From contig NZ_JAIGNP010000002.1 in NCBI RefSeq assembly GCF_019711535.1, positions 838,318-902,317 of the forward strand: a DNA stretch of 64,000 bases. Direction: 5' to 3'. Positions 8,031-18,817 of the stretch are shown in pieces. The notes under the pieces were generated by a model. The model did no database searches and was not told where the DNA came from. It saw only the letters and a list, made by a program, of their open reading frames with translations. The stretch comes from Qipengyuania aestuarii. GTDB lineage: Bacteria; Pseudomonadota; Alphaproteobacteria; Sphingomonadales; Sphingomonadaceae. Position 1 is the first letter of the stretch; every line of letters begins with the position of its first letter. The position numbers were made by a program, and so were the translations under genes.

Positions 8031-10216
8031 GCATCTTCTCCCGGTAGGCTGAGGTCCGGCACATCATGCTTTTCAAGAGCCGAACCCCGCCCGGAGAGGG
8101 AGGGATTGGACATGAAATATTCGTGGCAGTTGAAGCCATTCTCGCCGCTGGCCATCCGCCTGTATTGGCCATCGGAATCGAGGCACCAGCTGCGTTCGGT
8201 ATCAAGGATGTTGGCCAGCATGACCTGCTTTAGCATTTGGTCGTGCACCGTCTTGTTCGTCACCGGCACCATGACTTCGACCCGGCGGTCCAGATTGCGG
8301 CCCATCGCATCGGCGCTGGTAATATAGACCTTGGCCTGCCGGCTGGGCAGTTCCTTGCCATCGGCGAAGACCCACATGCGGCCATGTTCCAGAAACCGGC
8401 CGATAATGGATTTGACGCTGATATTCTCGCTCAGGCCGGCGATCCCTGCCCGTAGCGAACAGATACCGCGCACTACCATGCGGATTTGCACACCGGCCGC
8501 GCTGGCCTCGTACAATTTGTCGATGACCGCGCGATTGGTGATCGAGTTGAGCTTGACCCAGATGCCAGAGGGTTTGCCAGCTTTCGCATTGGCAATTTCC
8601 GTGTCGATAAGTTCATAAAGCTTTTCGCGCATTCCCAGCGGAGAAATCGCGATGCGCTCCAGCTCGTCCGGTTCGATATAGCCGGTGATGAAGTTGAACA
8701 TCTTGGCCGCATCCCGCCCAAGCGCCTGATCGGCCGTGAAATAGCTGAGATCGGTGTAGATCTTGGCATTAACGGGATGATAATTGCCCGTGCCAAAATG
8801 GCAGTAGGTGCGGTAACCGTCTTCCTCGCGGCGCACGACGAGGCTGACCTTGGCGTGGGTCTTCCACTCGGTAAAGCCATAGATCACCTGGACCCCGGCA
8901 CGCTCGAGCTCCTTCGCCCAGCGGATATTTCGCTCTTCGTCGAAGCGGGCTTTCAACTCGACCACGGCAGTGACTGCCTTGCCGTTCTGTGCTGCCTCGA
9001 TCAGTGCGGCGATCACGGGCGACTGGTCGCCTGCGCGGTAGAGGGTCTGCTTGATCGAGACCACGGCCGGATCGACTGCGGCCTGATGCAGGAAATCCAC
9101 CACCACCTCGAAGCTTTCGTAGGGATGATGGATGACCATGTCTTTCTCGCGGATGGCGGTGAAGACATCGCCGTCATGCGCCAGCACGCGTTCGGGATAG
9201 CGGGGAGAGAAGGGTGGGAATTTCAGGTCCGGTCGCGGTTCGGCACAAATCGCATCCAGATCTCGCAGCCCCAGCATGCCGCCCGTCTTCACGATCATCG
9301 CGGCATCGACGTCGAACTGATCACGCAGCAATGCTTCGGCCACTTCGTCGCATTCGTCGTCCAGCTCGAGCAGAACGGCACGGCCGCGGCGGCGGCGCTG
9401 GATGGCGGTGCGGAAGAAGCGGACAAGATCTTCGGCCTCGTCCTCGACTTCCATATCGCTGTCGCGCAGCACCCGGAACACCCCGTCTCCAAGGATTTTG
9501 AAGCCTGGGAAGATCTGGTCGGCGAACCGGGCCACAAGCTGTTCGATCGCGACGTAGATTGCCTGTTCGCCGGGCACGCGAACGAAGCGCGGAACACCGC
9601 TGGGGATCAGCACCATCTCGATCAATTCGCCCTTGCGCTTGCCGCGCTTCAGGCGAAACAGCGCGCCCATTCCTCCCGTCGCGACAAAGGGAAAGGGGTG
9701 CGAGGGATCAATTGCCTGCGGCGTGATGAGCGGCAGAATGTCGGTTTCGAAATATTCTGCGAGCCAGGTTTGCTTATCCTTCGGCAGCTCGTCGACCAAG
9801 GCTACGATAATACCCTCCTCCGCGAGAAGGCTGCGCAGCGATTCGAGGCTTTCCTGCTGGCGATCTTCCAGCTGCAATACCTGTTCGCGAATGGCGTCGA
9901 GCTGCTGGCGCGGGCTGCGTCCGTCGATCGCCGTGGTCTCGATGCCCCGCTGGACCTGACCTTCCAGCCCGGCGATGCGGACCATGGTGAATTCATCGAG
10001 ATTGCTGCCCGAAATCGACAGGAAGCGCAGCCGTTCGAGCAGAGGGTAATCGGTATTTTCGCTTTCGGCGAGAACCCGGCGATTAAAGCTTAGCCAGCTC
10101 AATTCGCGATTGACGTAACGTTCTTCGGGTGCCTCTGGCGGTCCGGGGTTGTCACGGTCCTCTTCCATCCGGGGATGGTCGTCAGAGCTTGAGGAAGGCG
10201 CATTTCCAAGTGTCAC
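8027..10216 (-). CDS. ppk: polyphosphate kinase 1
   Basis: PPK1 reversibly polymerises the gamma phosphate of ATP into polyphosphate. The translation has the N-terminal helical domain (NRELSWLSFNRRVL, SGSNLDEFTMVR) and two phospholipase-D-like domains with KTHAKVSLVVRRE and HFGTGNYHPVNAKIYTD, which hold the phosphohistidine region. I place the start at the GTG at 10216 because GAGAGG lies seven bases before it; this gives 729 residues. The frame stays open to 10303, but that extension lacks homology. It overlaps ppx by four bases and so forms a polyphosphate synthesis and degradation unit. Confidence 0.93.
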   Translation of the reverse strand: MTLGNAPSSSSDDHPRMEEDRDNPGPPEAPEERYVNRELSWLSFNRRVLAESENTDYPLLERLRFLSISGSNLDEFTMVRIAGLEGQVQRGIETTAIDGRSPRQQLDAIREQVLQLEDRQQESLESLRSLLAEEGIIVALVDELPKDKQTWLAEYFETDILPLITPQAIDPSHPFPFVATGGMGALFRLKRGKRKGELIEMVLIPSGVPRFVRVPGEQAIYVAIEQLVARFADQIFPGFKILGDGVFRVLRDSDMEVEDEAEDLVRFFRTAIQRRRRGRAVLLELDDECDEVAEALLRDQFDVDAAMIVKTGGMLGLRDLDAICAEPRPDLKFPPFSPRYPERVLAHDGDVFTAIREKDMVIHHPYESFEVVVDFLHQAAVDPAVVSIKQTLYRAGDQSPVIAALIEAAQNGKAVTAVVELKARFDEERNIRWAKELERAGVQVIYGFTEWKTHAKVSLVVRREEDGYRTYCHFGTGNYHPVNAKIYTDLSYFTADQALGRDAAKMFNFITGYIEPDELERIAISPLGMREKLYELIDTEIANAKAGKPSGIWVKLNSITNRAVIDKLYEASAAGVQIRMVVRGICSLRAGIAGLSENISVKSIIGRFLEHGRMWVFADGKELPSRQAKVYITSADAMGRNLDRRVEVMVPVTNKTVHDQMLKQVMLANILDTERSWCLDSDGQYRRMASGENGFNCHEYFMSNPSLSGRGSALEKHDVPDLSLPGEDA

Positions 10217-10317
10217 GAGCGAACCTCTCTGGTCGGGGCAAGGCAGGGTAGGACGACGGCTCGCTATTGGAAAGCGTTTCGGATCACCACCGGACGCACG
10301 CACCTGTCAGTTCAGGG

Positions 10318-11115
10318 TCATAATTCGGCGTAGAGATCAGCCAGATCCTCCCACAGCTGGGGCGATGAAGCGCCGAGCAGGCCTTTGCGATCCCATTCAT
10401 CGACACGATAAGGTGCGCCGTCAGGCCGGGCCACTTTGCCACCTGCTTCTTCCAGCCACAGGGCCCCTGCCGCATGGTCCCATGAAAGGGTCCGCTCGAA
10501 GATGGAGACATCGTTCTCACCGAGGCCGAGGCGGGGATATTGCTCGGCGGCGCAGAAGGGGATGTCGACCAGTTCGTAATTGGGAGAAATATGGCGTCTG
10601 GTCGCCTCCCGCTGCGCCTCGTCCATGAAAAGCAGCGAGATGGCCGCCACCGGAGGTGTCTTGCCGGTGGGCTGGGCGACGATTTTTTCGCCATCGACGA
10701 ATGCCCCGTCACCGCGGTGAGCATAGCAGAAACGCCCGGTCAGGCAGTCGTAAAGCCAGCCGGATTGGGCCAGCCCGCCTTCGGCGCGGGCGATGATGAT
10801 CCCGAATGGCGGTTTACCGGCGGCGAAGTTACGCGTGCCATCGATCGGATCGACGATCCAGCAGGCGCCCTCAAGCTGCTCCAGCACCGAAGGGTCTTCA
10901 TGTGCGGCCTCTTCACCAACAAAGCCGATGGTCCCGTCGATGCTAACGAGCCCTGCGCGCAGCAGCTTCTCCGAGTCCTTGTCCGCGATGGTGACCGGAT
11001 CGTTGCCGCCCTTGTCCTCGACATCACCGTCGGCAAGGTTCCGGAACCGCGGCAGGATCGCGGCTTCGGTTACCCTTTGCATCAGAGCAAGGATTTCCCG
11101 ATCAAGTGCGTTCAC
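10318..11115 (-). CDS. inositol monophosphatase family protein, possibly histidinol-phosphatase
   Basis: The 265-residue protein is a magnesium-dependent sugar phosphatase of the IMPase superfamily. Metal-binding motifs are PVTIADKDSE near residue 41, GEEAAHED, the signature WIVDPIDGTRNFAAG, and WDHAAGALWLEEAGG near the C-terminus. The GTG start at 11115 overlaps the argJ stop as GTGA. The amino-acid biosynthesis neighbour makes a HisN-type histidinol-phosphatase plausible, but the substrate cannot be read from sequence. A second paralogue lies at 56901-57722. Confidence 0.85.
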   Translation of the reverse strand: MNALDREILALMQRVTEAAILPRFRNLADGDVEDKGGNDPVTIADKDSEKLLRAGLVSIDGTIGFVGEEAAHEDPSVLEQLEGACWIVDPIDGTRNFAAGKPPFGIIIARAEGGLAQSGWLYDCLTGRFCYAHRGDGAFVDGEKIVAQPTGKTPPVAAISLLFMDEAQREATRRHISPNYELVDIPFCAAEQYPRLGLGENDVSIFERTLSWDHAAGALWLEEAGGKVARPDGAPYRVDEWDRKGLLGASSPQLWEDLADLYAEL

Positions 11116-12338
11116 GAGCGATAATCCGCGTTGATCGCAATGTATCCATGCGTGAGGTCGCAGGTCCAGACGGTGGCGCGACCATCTCCCAAGCCAAGAT
11201 CGACGTCGATGCGGATTTCCTGCCCTTCGAGATGTTTGGCAACCGGAGCTTCGTCGTAATCGGGGAGGGGCTGGCCGTCCCGGGCCGCCCAGGTGCCGCC
11301 AAAACCGATCGATAGCCTGTCCCGATCGGCCGGTTCCCCCGCCTTGCCCACGGCCATGACCACGCGGCCCCAATTGGCATCACCGCCGGCAATGGCCGTT
11401 TTCACCAAGGGGGAATTCGCGACGGCGAGGCCGACCCTGCGGGCACTCTCGTCGCTGTCGGCACCGGTAACTGCCACCTCGATGAATTTCTGCGCACCTT
11501 CACCGTCGCGCACCACCAGATGCGCGAGGTCGCGGCAGACAGATAGGAGGGCGGCGTAGAATGCGTCTGCCCCTGTGTCCTCCCAGGAGGCGATAGGCTG
11601 ATTTCCGGCCTTGCCGGTGGCAAAAGCCAAGACGGTGTCGCTGGTCGACGTGTCGCCATCGACCGTGATGCACGAAAAGGTGCTGTCATTGGCCTTCGTA
11701 AGCATTTCCTGCAGGAAAGCAGGGTCGACAGCAGCGTCGGTGAAGATGTAGCCCAGCATGGTGGCCATATCGGGAGCGATCATGCCGCTGCCCTTGATGA
11801 TGCCCGCCAGTTCAACGCGCTGCCCCGAAATCATGGCCGAAGAGGACGCGCCCTTCGTAAAGGTATCGGTCGTACCGATGGCGCTCGCCGCCTCTTCCCA
11901 ATCGCAGGGTATCGCCTGCAATGCAGCGGCAACACCTTCGCGTGCCTTGTCCTTCGGTAGAGGAACTCCGATCACGCCAGTGGAGGAGACAAAGACTTCA
12001 CTCGGTTCGCAGGCAAGCGCTTCCGCCACCTGCGCCATGATCTGCTCCACTGCTTCGCGGCCCCGCATGCCGGTGAAGGCATTGGAATTGCCGGCGTTGA
12101 CGATCAGTGCGCGCGCTTGGCCAAGCCGGACCTGTTCTCGGCCCAGTTCGACCTCGCTCGATGCGCAGGCGGATTTGGTGAAAACGCCCGCCACGCTGGT
12201 TCCCTCGTCCAGTTCGGCGAAGGTCAGATCGGCACGGTCCCACTTTTTGTAATGCGCCCGGGCGACACGGAGCGTCACGCCCTCGACATGAGGCAGTTCC
12301 GGGAAGGGGCGGGCGAGGGGAGAAGGTTCAAGATCCAT
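11112..12338 (-). CDS. argJ: bifunctional ornithine acetyltransferase / N-acetylglutamate synthase
   Basis: ArgJ recycles the acetyl group from N-acetylornithine to glutamate in arginine biosynthesis. The precursor cleaves itself before the threonine in the conserved segment KGSGMIAPDMATMLGYI, near residue 193, to give alpha and beta chains. NAGNSNAFTG near residue 85 and SSTGVIGVPLP are further family motifs. The ATG at 12338 (MDLEPSPLARPFP) starts the homologous region and gives 408 residues; the frame is open further upstream but without homology. It is coupled to the downstream IMPase gene by a GTGA overlap. Confidence 0.94.
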   Translation of the reverse strand: MDLEPSPLARPFPELPHVEGVTLRVARAHYKKWDRADLTFAELDEGTSVAGVFTKSACASSEVELGREQVRLGQARALIVNAGNSNAFTGMRGREAVEQIMAQVAEALACEPSEVFVSSTGVIGVPLPKDKAREGVAAALQAIPCDWEEAASAIGTTDTFTKGASSSAMISGQRVELAGIIKGSGMIAPDMATMLGYIFTDAAVDPAFLQEMLTKANDSTFSCITVDGDTSTSDTVLAFATGKAGNQPIASWEDTGADAFYAALLSVCRDLAHLVVRDGEGAQKFIEVAVTGADSDESARRVGLAVANSPLVKTAIAGGDANWGRVVMAVGKAGEPADRDRLSIGFGGTWAARDGQPLPDYDEAPVAKHLEGQEIRIDVDLGLGDGRATVWTCDLTHGYIAINADYRS

Positions 12339-12450
12339 GGATCGCGCGCTATACCTGACCGGAGCATGTCGCAATATCCGTGCGCAGGCGCAAAAAAATA
12401 TCACTGCGTCTTCAAACCGTGCACCTTTTGCGCTATCTCGTCCTCCAACC

Positions 12451-12723
12451 ATGGTACGACAGTTCCTCGCCTTCCTTGCACTCCTGACGGGTCTTGCCGC
12501 TCTCGGCACACCTGCGCAGGCGGCCATGGAAAGCGCAGTCGGGTCGATCGTGGAACAGGCCAGCGGCCAGGAAAGCGACAAGGACGACTCGCAAGTCACC
12601 TGCGCGCAGAAGCAGCTCCGGCAGAAGCTTCGTGGTGAAAAGGTAACGCCCTGCAAGAAGCAGGAAACCGTCACCGTCTACATTCCTGCAGTCATGTTCG
12701 GCCCTGATCGCGCGTTCGAATAA
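12451..12723 (+). CDS. small exported protein of unknown function
   Basis: The 90-residue protein has a clear signal peptide (MVRQFLAFLALLTGLAALGTPAQA, probable cleavage after residue 24). The mature part is short, polar and rich in lysine and glutamine, with two cysteines in the segment VTCAQKQLRQ...VTPCKK that could form a disulfide. I do not recognise a family. It is divergent from argJ and lies about 100 bases before secA. The start at 12451 was chosen because the signal peptide begins there. Confidence 0.6.
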   Translation: MVRQFLAFLALLTGLAALGTPAQAAMESAVGSIVEQASGQESDKDDSQVTCAQKQLRQKLRGEKVTPCKKQETVTVYIPAVMFGPDRAFE

Positions 12724-12820
12724 CGCCGCTCGGCATATTCTGTAATCTCTCGCCCTGCGCTCATGATCCGCGCGGGGCTTTCCCACATAATCACATCCTA
12801 TTCGAGGCCTCAGCCTACCC

Positions 12821-15619
<2,799 letters not shown>

Positions 15620-15666
15620 TCGACCCCGTTTGACGTGGACAAGATAACGATGGAGGCGGCGAGAGC

Positions 15667-16404
15667 ATGATTTGGCTCATCGCCGCCTTTTTCCTAACAG
15701 CGCTGCTTTACGCCAGCGTCGGCTTTGGCGGGGGATCGACCTATAACGCCCTTCTGGCGCTATCGGGCGTGGACTATCGCATCCTGCCGCTCATTGCGCT
15801 TTCCTGCAACATCGTGGTTGTCGCGGGCAGTACGGTGCGGTTTGCCCGAGCAGGAGTGTTGCCTTGGCGGGGAGCGCTGCTTCTGACGGCTCTCGCCGCG
15901 CCTGCAGCCTTCCTGGGCGGGTTTACACCGGTCGGCGAGATGACATTTCTGACCCTGCTGGGTGCGAGCCTGGTCGTCACCGCGCTAACGATGCTGCTGC
16001 CTTTGGGAGTTGGCGAGGGCAAACCCGGACGCGCCGCCAAGTTTATGCCCGTGGTAGCTGTTCCGCTGGGCTATCTTGCTGGCGTGGTGGGAATTGGCGG
16101 CGGGATATTCCTTGCGCCATTCCTGCATCTCACGCGCTGGAACGAAGCACGTGCCATCGCTGCGACGGCCAGCCTGTTCATTCTCGTGAATTCGCTCTTC
16201 GGCCTCGCGGGCCAGATCATGAAGGGCGGAGAAGGGCGCTTTCTCGCCGCCTTCGACGTGGGCCTGCCTCTGATCGTGGCAGTCGCAGTCGCGGGACAGA
16301 TCGGCAGCCTGCTGGCGCTCAAAGTTCTTCCGCAGCGCTGGATACGCTGGGGTACCGCAGCCCTCACCGCATGGGTGGGAGCAAGGCTACTCTTCGCTAT
16401 GTAA
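15667..16404 (+). CDS. TauE/SafE family membrane permease
   Basis: The 245-residue protein is almost entirely hydrophobic with about seven to eight membrane helices. It has the two-fold repeat of the TauE/SafE (formerly DUF81) family, with glycine-rich helix starts such as ASVGFGGGSTYNALL near residue 17 and AGVVGIGGGIFLAPFLHL near residue 139. Members are proposed exporters of sulfite or sulfoacetate or uptake systems for other anions. The substrate here is unknown. A GGAGGCGGCGAGAG ribosome site precedes the ATG. Confidence 0.85.
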   Translation: MIWLIAAFFLTALLYASVGFGGGSTYNALLALSGVDYRILPLIALSCNIVVVAGSTVRFARAGVLPWRGALLLTALAAPAAFLGGFTPVGEMTFLTLLGASLVVTALTMLLPLGVGEGKPGRAAKFMPVVAVPLGYLAGVVGIGGGIFLAPFLHLTRWNEARAIAATASLFILVNSLFGLAGQIMKGGEGRFLAAFDVGLPLIVAVAVAGQIGSLLALKVLPQRWIRWGTAALTAWVGARLLFAM

Positions 16405-16409
16405 GAAAG

Positions 16410-16484
16410 TGGCTCCCCGAGTTGGATTCGAACCAACGACCAAGTGATTAACAGTCACCTACTCTACCGCTGAGCTATCGGGGA
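16410..16484 (-). tRNA. tRNA-Asn (GTT), CCA encoded
   Basis: The minus strand folds into a full cloverleaf of 75 bases. The acceptor stem pairs TCCCCGA with TCGGGGA, the D arm is AGCTCAGCGGTAGAGT, the anticodon loop CTGTTAA reads GTT, and the T arm contains GGTTCGAATCC. The 3' CCA is encoded. It is convergent with the TauE-type permease gene, which ends six bases away. Confidence 0.97.
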
Positions 16485-16506
16485 GCAGCCCGTCAGGCAG
16501 GCCGCG

Positions 16507-16535
16507 CGTATATGGGGGGCGTTCAGGTTTGGCAA
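16507..16535 (-). promoter_or_regulatory. promoter of tRNA-Asn
   Basis: On the minus strand a -35 element TTGCCA (16530-16535) and a -10 element TATACG (16507-16512) are separated by 17 bases. They lie 23 bases before the mature tRNA 5' end. The call is by sigma-70 consensus matching. Confidence 0.6.
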
Positions 16536-16582
16536 GCGGGGTTTTCGATTTTTTTTGGCATTCCGGCAATTCATCCTGGCAG

Positions 16583-17365
16583 TCAGAAGACGAACTGTTC
16601 GGACACGATCCGCTCGTCCAGCGCATGACCGGGATCGAACAGCAGGGTCAGCTCGTTTTCCCGCGCTATTTCCAGTTTAACTTCCACGACATGGCGGATT
16701 TCGCGCTGGTCGGCGACCGCCGAAACCGGACGCTTTTCGGCCTCCATCACCTTGATGGCGACACGGCTGCGATCGGGTAAAATCGCGCCCTTCCAGCGGC
16801 GCGGGCGGAAGGCTGAAATGGGCGTGAGTGCCAGCAGCTGCGAATCCAGTGGCAGGATCGGCCCATCGGCAGAGAGATTGTACGCAGTCGAACCGGCGGG
16901 TGTTGCCAGCAAGACGCCATCACAGACCAGTTCTTTGATCCTCACCTTGTCATCGACCATGACTTCGAGCTTTGCTGTCTGCCGCGTTTCACGAAGCAGA
17001 GACACTTCATTGATCGCCCAAAAACGGTGCGTTTCCCCTTCTTCTGTGACGGCCTGCATCGAAAGTGGCGCGATTTTGTGCGCCTTGGACCGCGCGATAC
17101 GGGAAAGCAGTTTTTCGGGTTGACGGTTCTTGTTCATCAGAAAGCCGACCGTACCCAGATTCACGCCATAAGCGGGCAGGATGCGGCCCTCGTCGAGCAT
17201 GGCATGCAGGCTTTGCAGCATGAATCCGTCTCCGCCGATCACGACGACAGCCTCTGCCTCTTCGATAGGCACCCAGTCGGTCAGGTTTTCGAAGACGCCC
17301 TCTGCTGCTTCGCGTGCACGATCGGAGTCGGAAACGAGAAGCGCGAGTTTCTGAAATTCCGGCAT
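16583..17365 (-). CDS. nadK: NAD kinase
   Basis: The enzyme phosphorylates NAD+ to NADP+ in the cytoplasm. The 260-residue protein has the GGDG motif in VVIGGDGFMLQSLH near residue 41, NLGTVGFLMN, the conserved TPAGSTAYNLSADGPI segment, and a C-terminal beta-rich domain. The ATG at 17365 (MPEFQKLALLVSDS) was chosen over an ATG 16 codons upstream because the Rossmann-like fold starts here. It is divergent from the EAL-domain gene. Confidence 0.93.
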   Translation of the reverse strand: MPEFQKLALLVSDSDRAREAAEGVFENLTDWVPIEEAEAVVVIGGDGFMLQSLHAMLDEGRILPAYGVNLGTVGFLMNKNRQPEKLLSRIARSKAHKIAPLSMQAVTEEGETHRFWAINEVSLLRETRQTAKLEVMVDDKVRIKELVCDGVLLATPAGSTAYNLSADGPILPLDSQLLALTPISAFRPRRWKGAILPDRSRVAIKVMEAEKRPVSAVADQREIRHVVEVKLEIARENELTLLFDPGHALDERIVSEQFVF

Positions 17366-17493
17366 GGCCGCCCTGTTCTGTGCTTGTCGCCCCGAACGGC
17401 GATACAGGCCCACCCCTATGGATCGGTGTATCGTTTGGCAACAAGACGCATTTTCTTTGGAGTGGGTCTCTGTGCAATGCTACCGGAACCAAA

Positions 17494-18816
17494 ATGGCGA
17501 CGACCCCCTACAAGGCAGACCGCGAAACGGCGGATGAACTAACCGGGCTTGGTGGCTTGGTGCATTTGCGCGAAACCATTGCTGGCTGGCGCAAGGAATG
17601 GCGGGCCTCTGCGCGACCGTGTCCGATCAATGCCATGCTCGTCTCGCTCGGCCGCATCGATACGGTGAATGTGGCGTTCGGTGAAACTGCAGGTGACCTC
17701 GCCTTGGTTGAGGTCGCGCGGCGCATGCGGCATTTTGCAGGGGATGAGCTGGAAAGCGACACCTGGCTGGCTACACGTCTGGTTGGCGGGAACTTCCTCC
17801 TTATCGCTCGGGCTGAGATGAGCGTGGACAGGTGGCAGTGGCTGGCCGAGGCATTGGCCGATGCGCTGGCGGCGCCGATAGCAAATCCGACTGGCGAAAG
17901 CAGCCTGCGCCTGTGGCCGCGGATCTCCCTCATGAAGTGGGGTGAGAGCGATGATGTCGACATCATGCTGGATCGGCTATCAGAGGTTTCGGCGCGTCTC
18001 CGCATGAGCAGCGGGCGGCGCATTGCCTGGTCCGACGGGGCGATGGATTCCGTCGCCCGCACTCATATCGAACTCGAAGCCGATCTCCTTGCAGCGATCG
18101 ACCGAGAGGAAATCGAGATCCTTTTCCAACCGCAATTTTCCTTGGCCGACGACAGGATAGTCGGAGCCGAGGCGCTGGCGCGGTGGCAGCACTCGATTGT
18201 CGGCGAGATCGGCGCAGACATGCTCTTCCAGATTGCGGAGCGTGCCGATCATGTTGCGCAGCTGTCGCGGCACGTCGCGGAGCGAGCCTTGGAGAAGGCC
18301 AGAGACTGGCCGGCCGACCTTCAGCTTTCCATCAACATTACACCATCTGATCTGGCTGCCGACAATTTCGCGTCGGATTTCACCCTCATGGCAAAGCGCA
18401 GCGGCTTTCCGCTCTCCCGTATCACCCTTGAGATAACCGAGCATGTTCTCGTTGCCGAGACAGAGCGTGTCGACCGGATGCTGCAGAGGCTGAAGCAACT
18501 GGGCGTTTCAATCGCGCTTGACGATTTCGGAGCCGGCTTCTGCAATTTTCATTATCTGAAAGTGCTTCCCATCGACTCTCTCAAACTCGATCGTTCCATG
18601 CTTGCAGGAGTGATCGAGAATGGGCGCGACCGGGCCGTGTTTCGCGCGATCATCGGGATGGCCAAGGCACTCGATTTGAAGGTCTTGGTCGAGGGGGTGG
18701 AGACGGAAGAACAACGCGCCTTCATCGCGGCAGAAGGGTGCAGCTATTATCAGGGCTTCCTGCGTGCTGCCGCTGTGCAGAAATCCCAATTCGCCGAGCT
18801 TGTCGCTCACCAGTAA
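17494..18816 (+). CDS. cyclic di-GMP phosphodiesterase: degenerate GGDEF plus EAL
   Basis: The 440-residue protein has an N-terminal GGDEF-like domain (about residues 30-165) in which the catalytic loop reads VGGNF instead of GGDEF, so cyclase activity is unlikely. The EAL domain (about residues 190-435) keeps its key motifs: EALARW near 226, NITPSD, LEITEHVL, ALDDFGAGFCN near 342, LKLDRSML, EGVETEEQ and YYQGF. It should therefore hydrolyse c-di-GMP. No membrane helix or sensor domain is visible. The ATG at 17494 is favoured; upstream in-frame codons overlap nadK on the other strand. Confidence 0.85.
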   Translation: MATTPYKADRETADELTGLGGLVHLRETIAGWRKEWRASARPCPINAMLVSLGRIDTVNVAFGETAGDLALVEVARRMRHFAGDELESDTWLATRLVGGNFLLIARAEMSVDRWQWLAEALADALAAPIANPTGESSLRLWPRISLMKWGESDDVDIMLDRLSEVSARLRMSSGRRIAWSDGAMDSVARTHIELEADLLAAIDREEIEILFQPQFSLADDRIVGAEALARWQHSIVGEIGADMLFQIAERADHVAQLSRHVAERALEKARDWPADLQLSINITPSDLAADNFASDFTLMAKRSGFPLSRITLEITEHVLVAETERVDRMLQRLKQLGVSIALDDFGAGFCNFHYLKVLPIDSLKLDRSMLAGVIENGRDRAVFRAIIGMAKALDLKVLVEGVETEEQRAFIAAEGCSYYQGFLRAAAVQKSQFAELVAHQ

Positions 18817-18817
18817 C

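Noticed and set aside
8486..10093. Long plus-strand open frame opposite ppk (535 codons)
   Set aside because: It is a mirror of the ppk coding sequence without recognisable protein features. The same holds for 20042-21655 opposite mfd and 61487-63238 opposite aceA.
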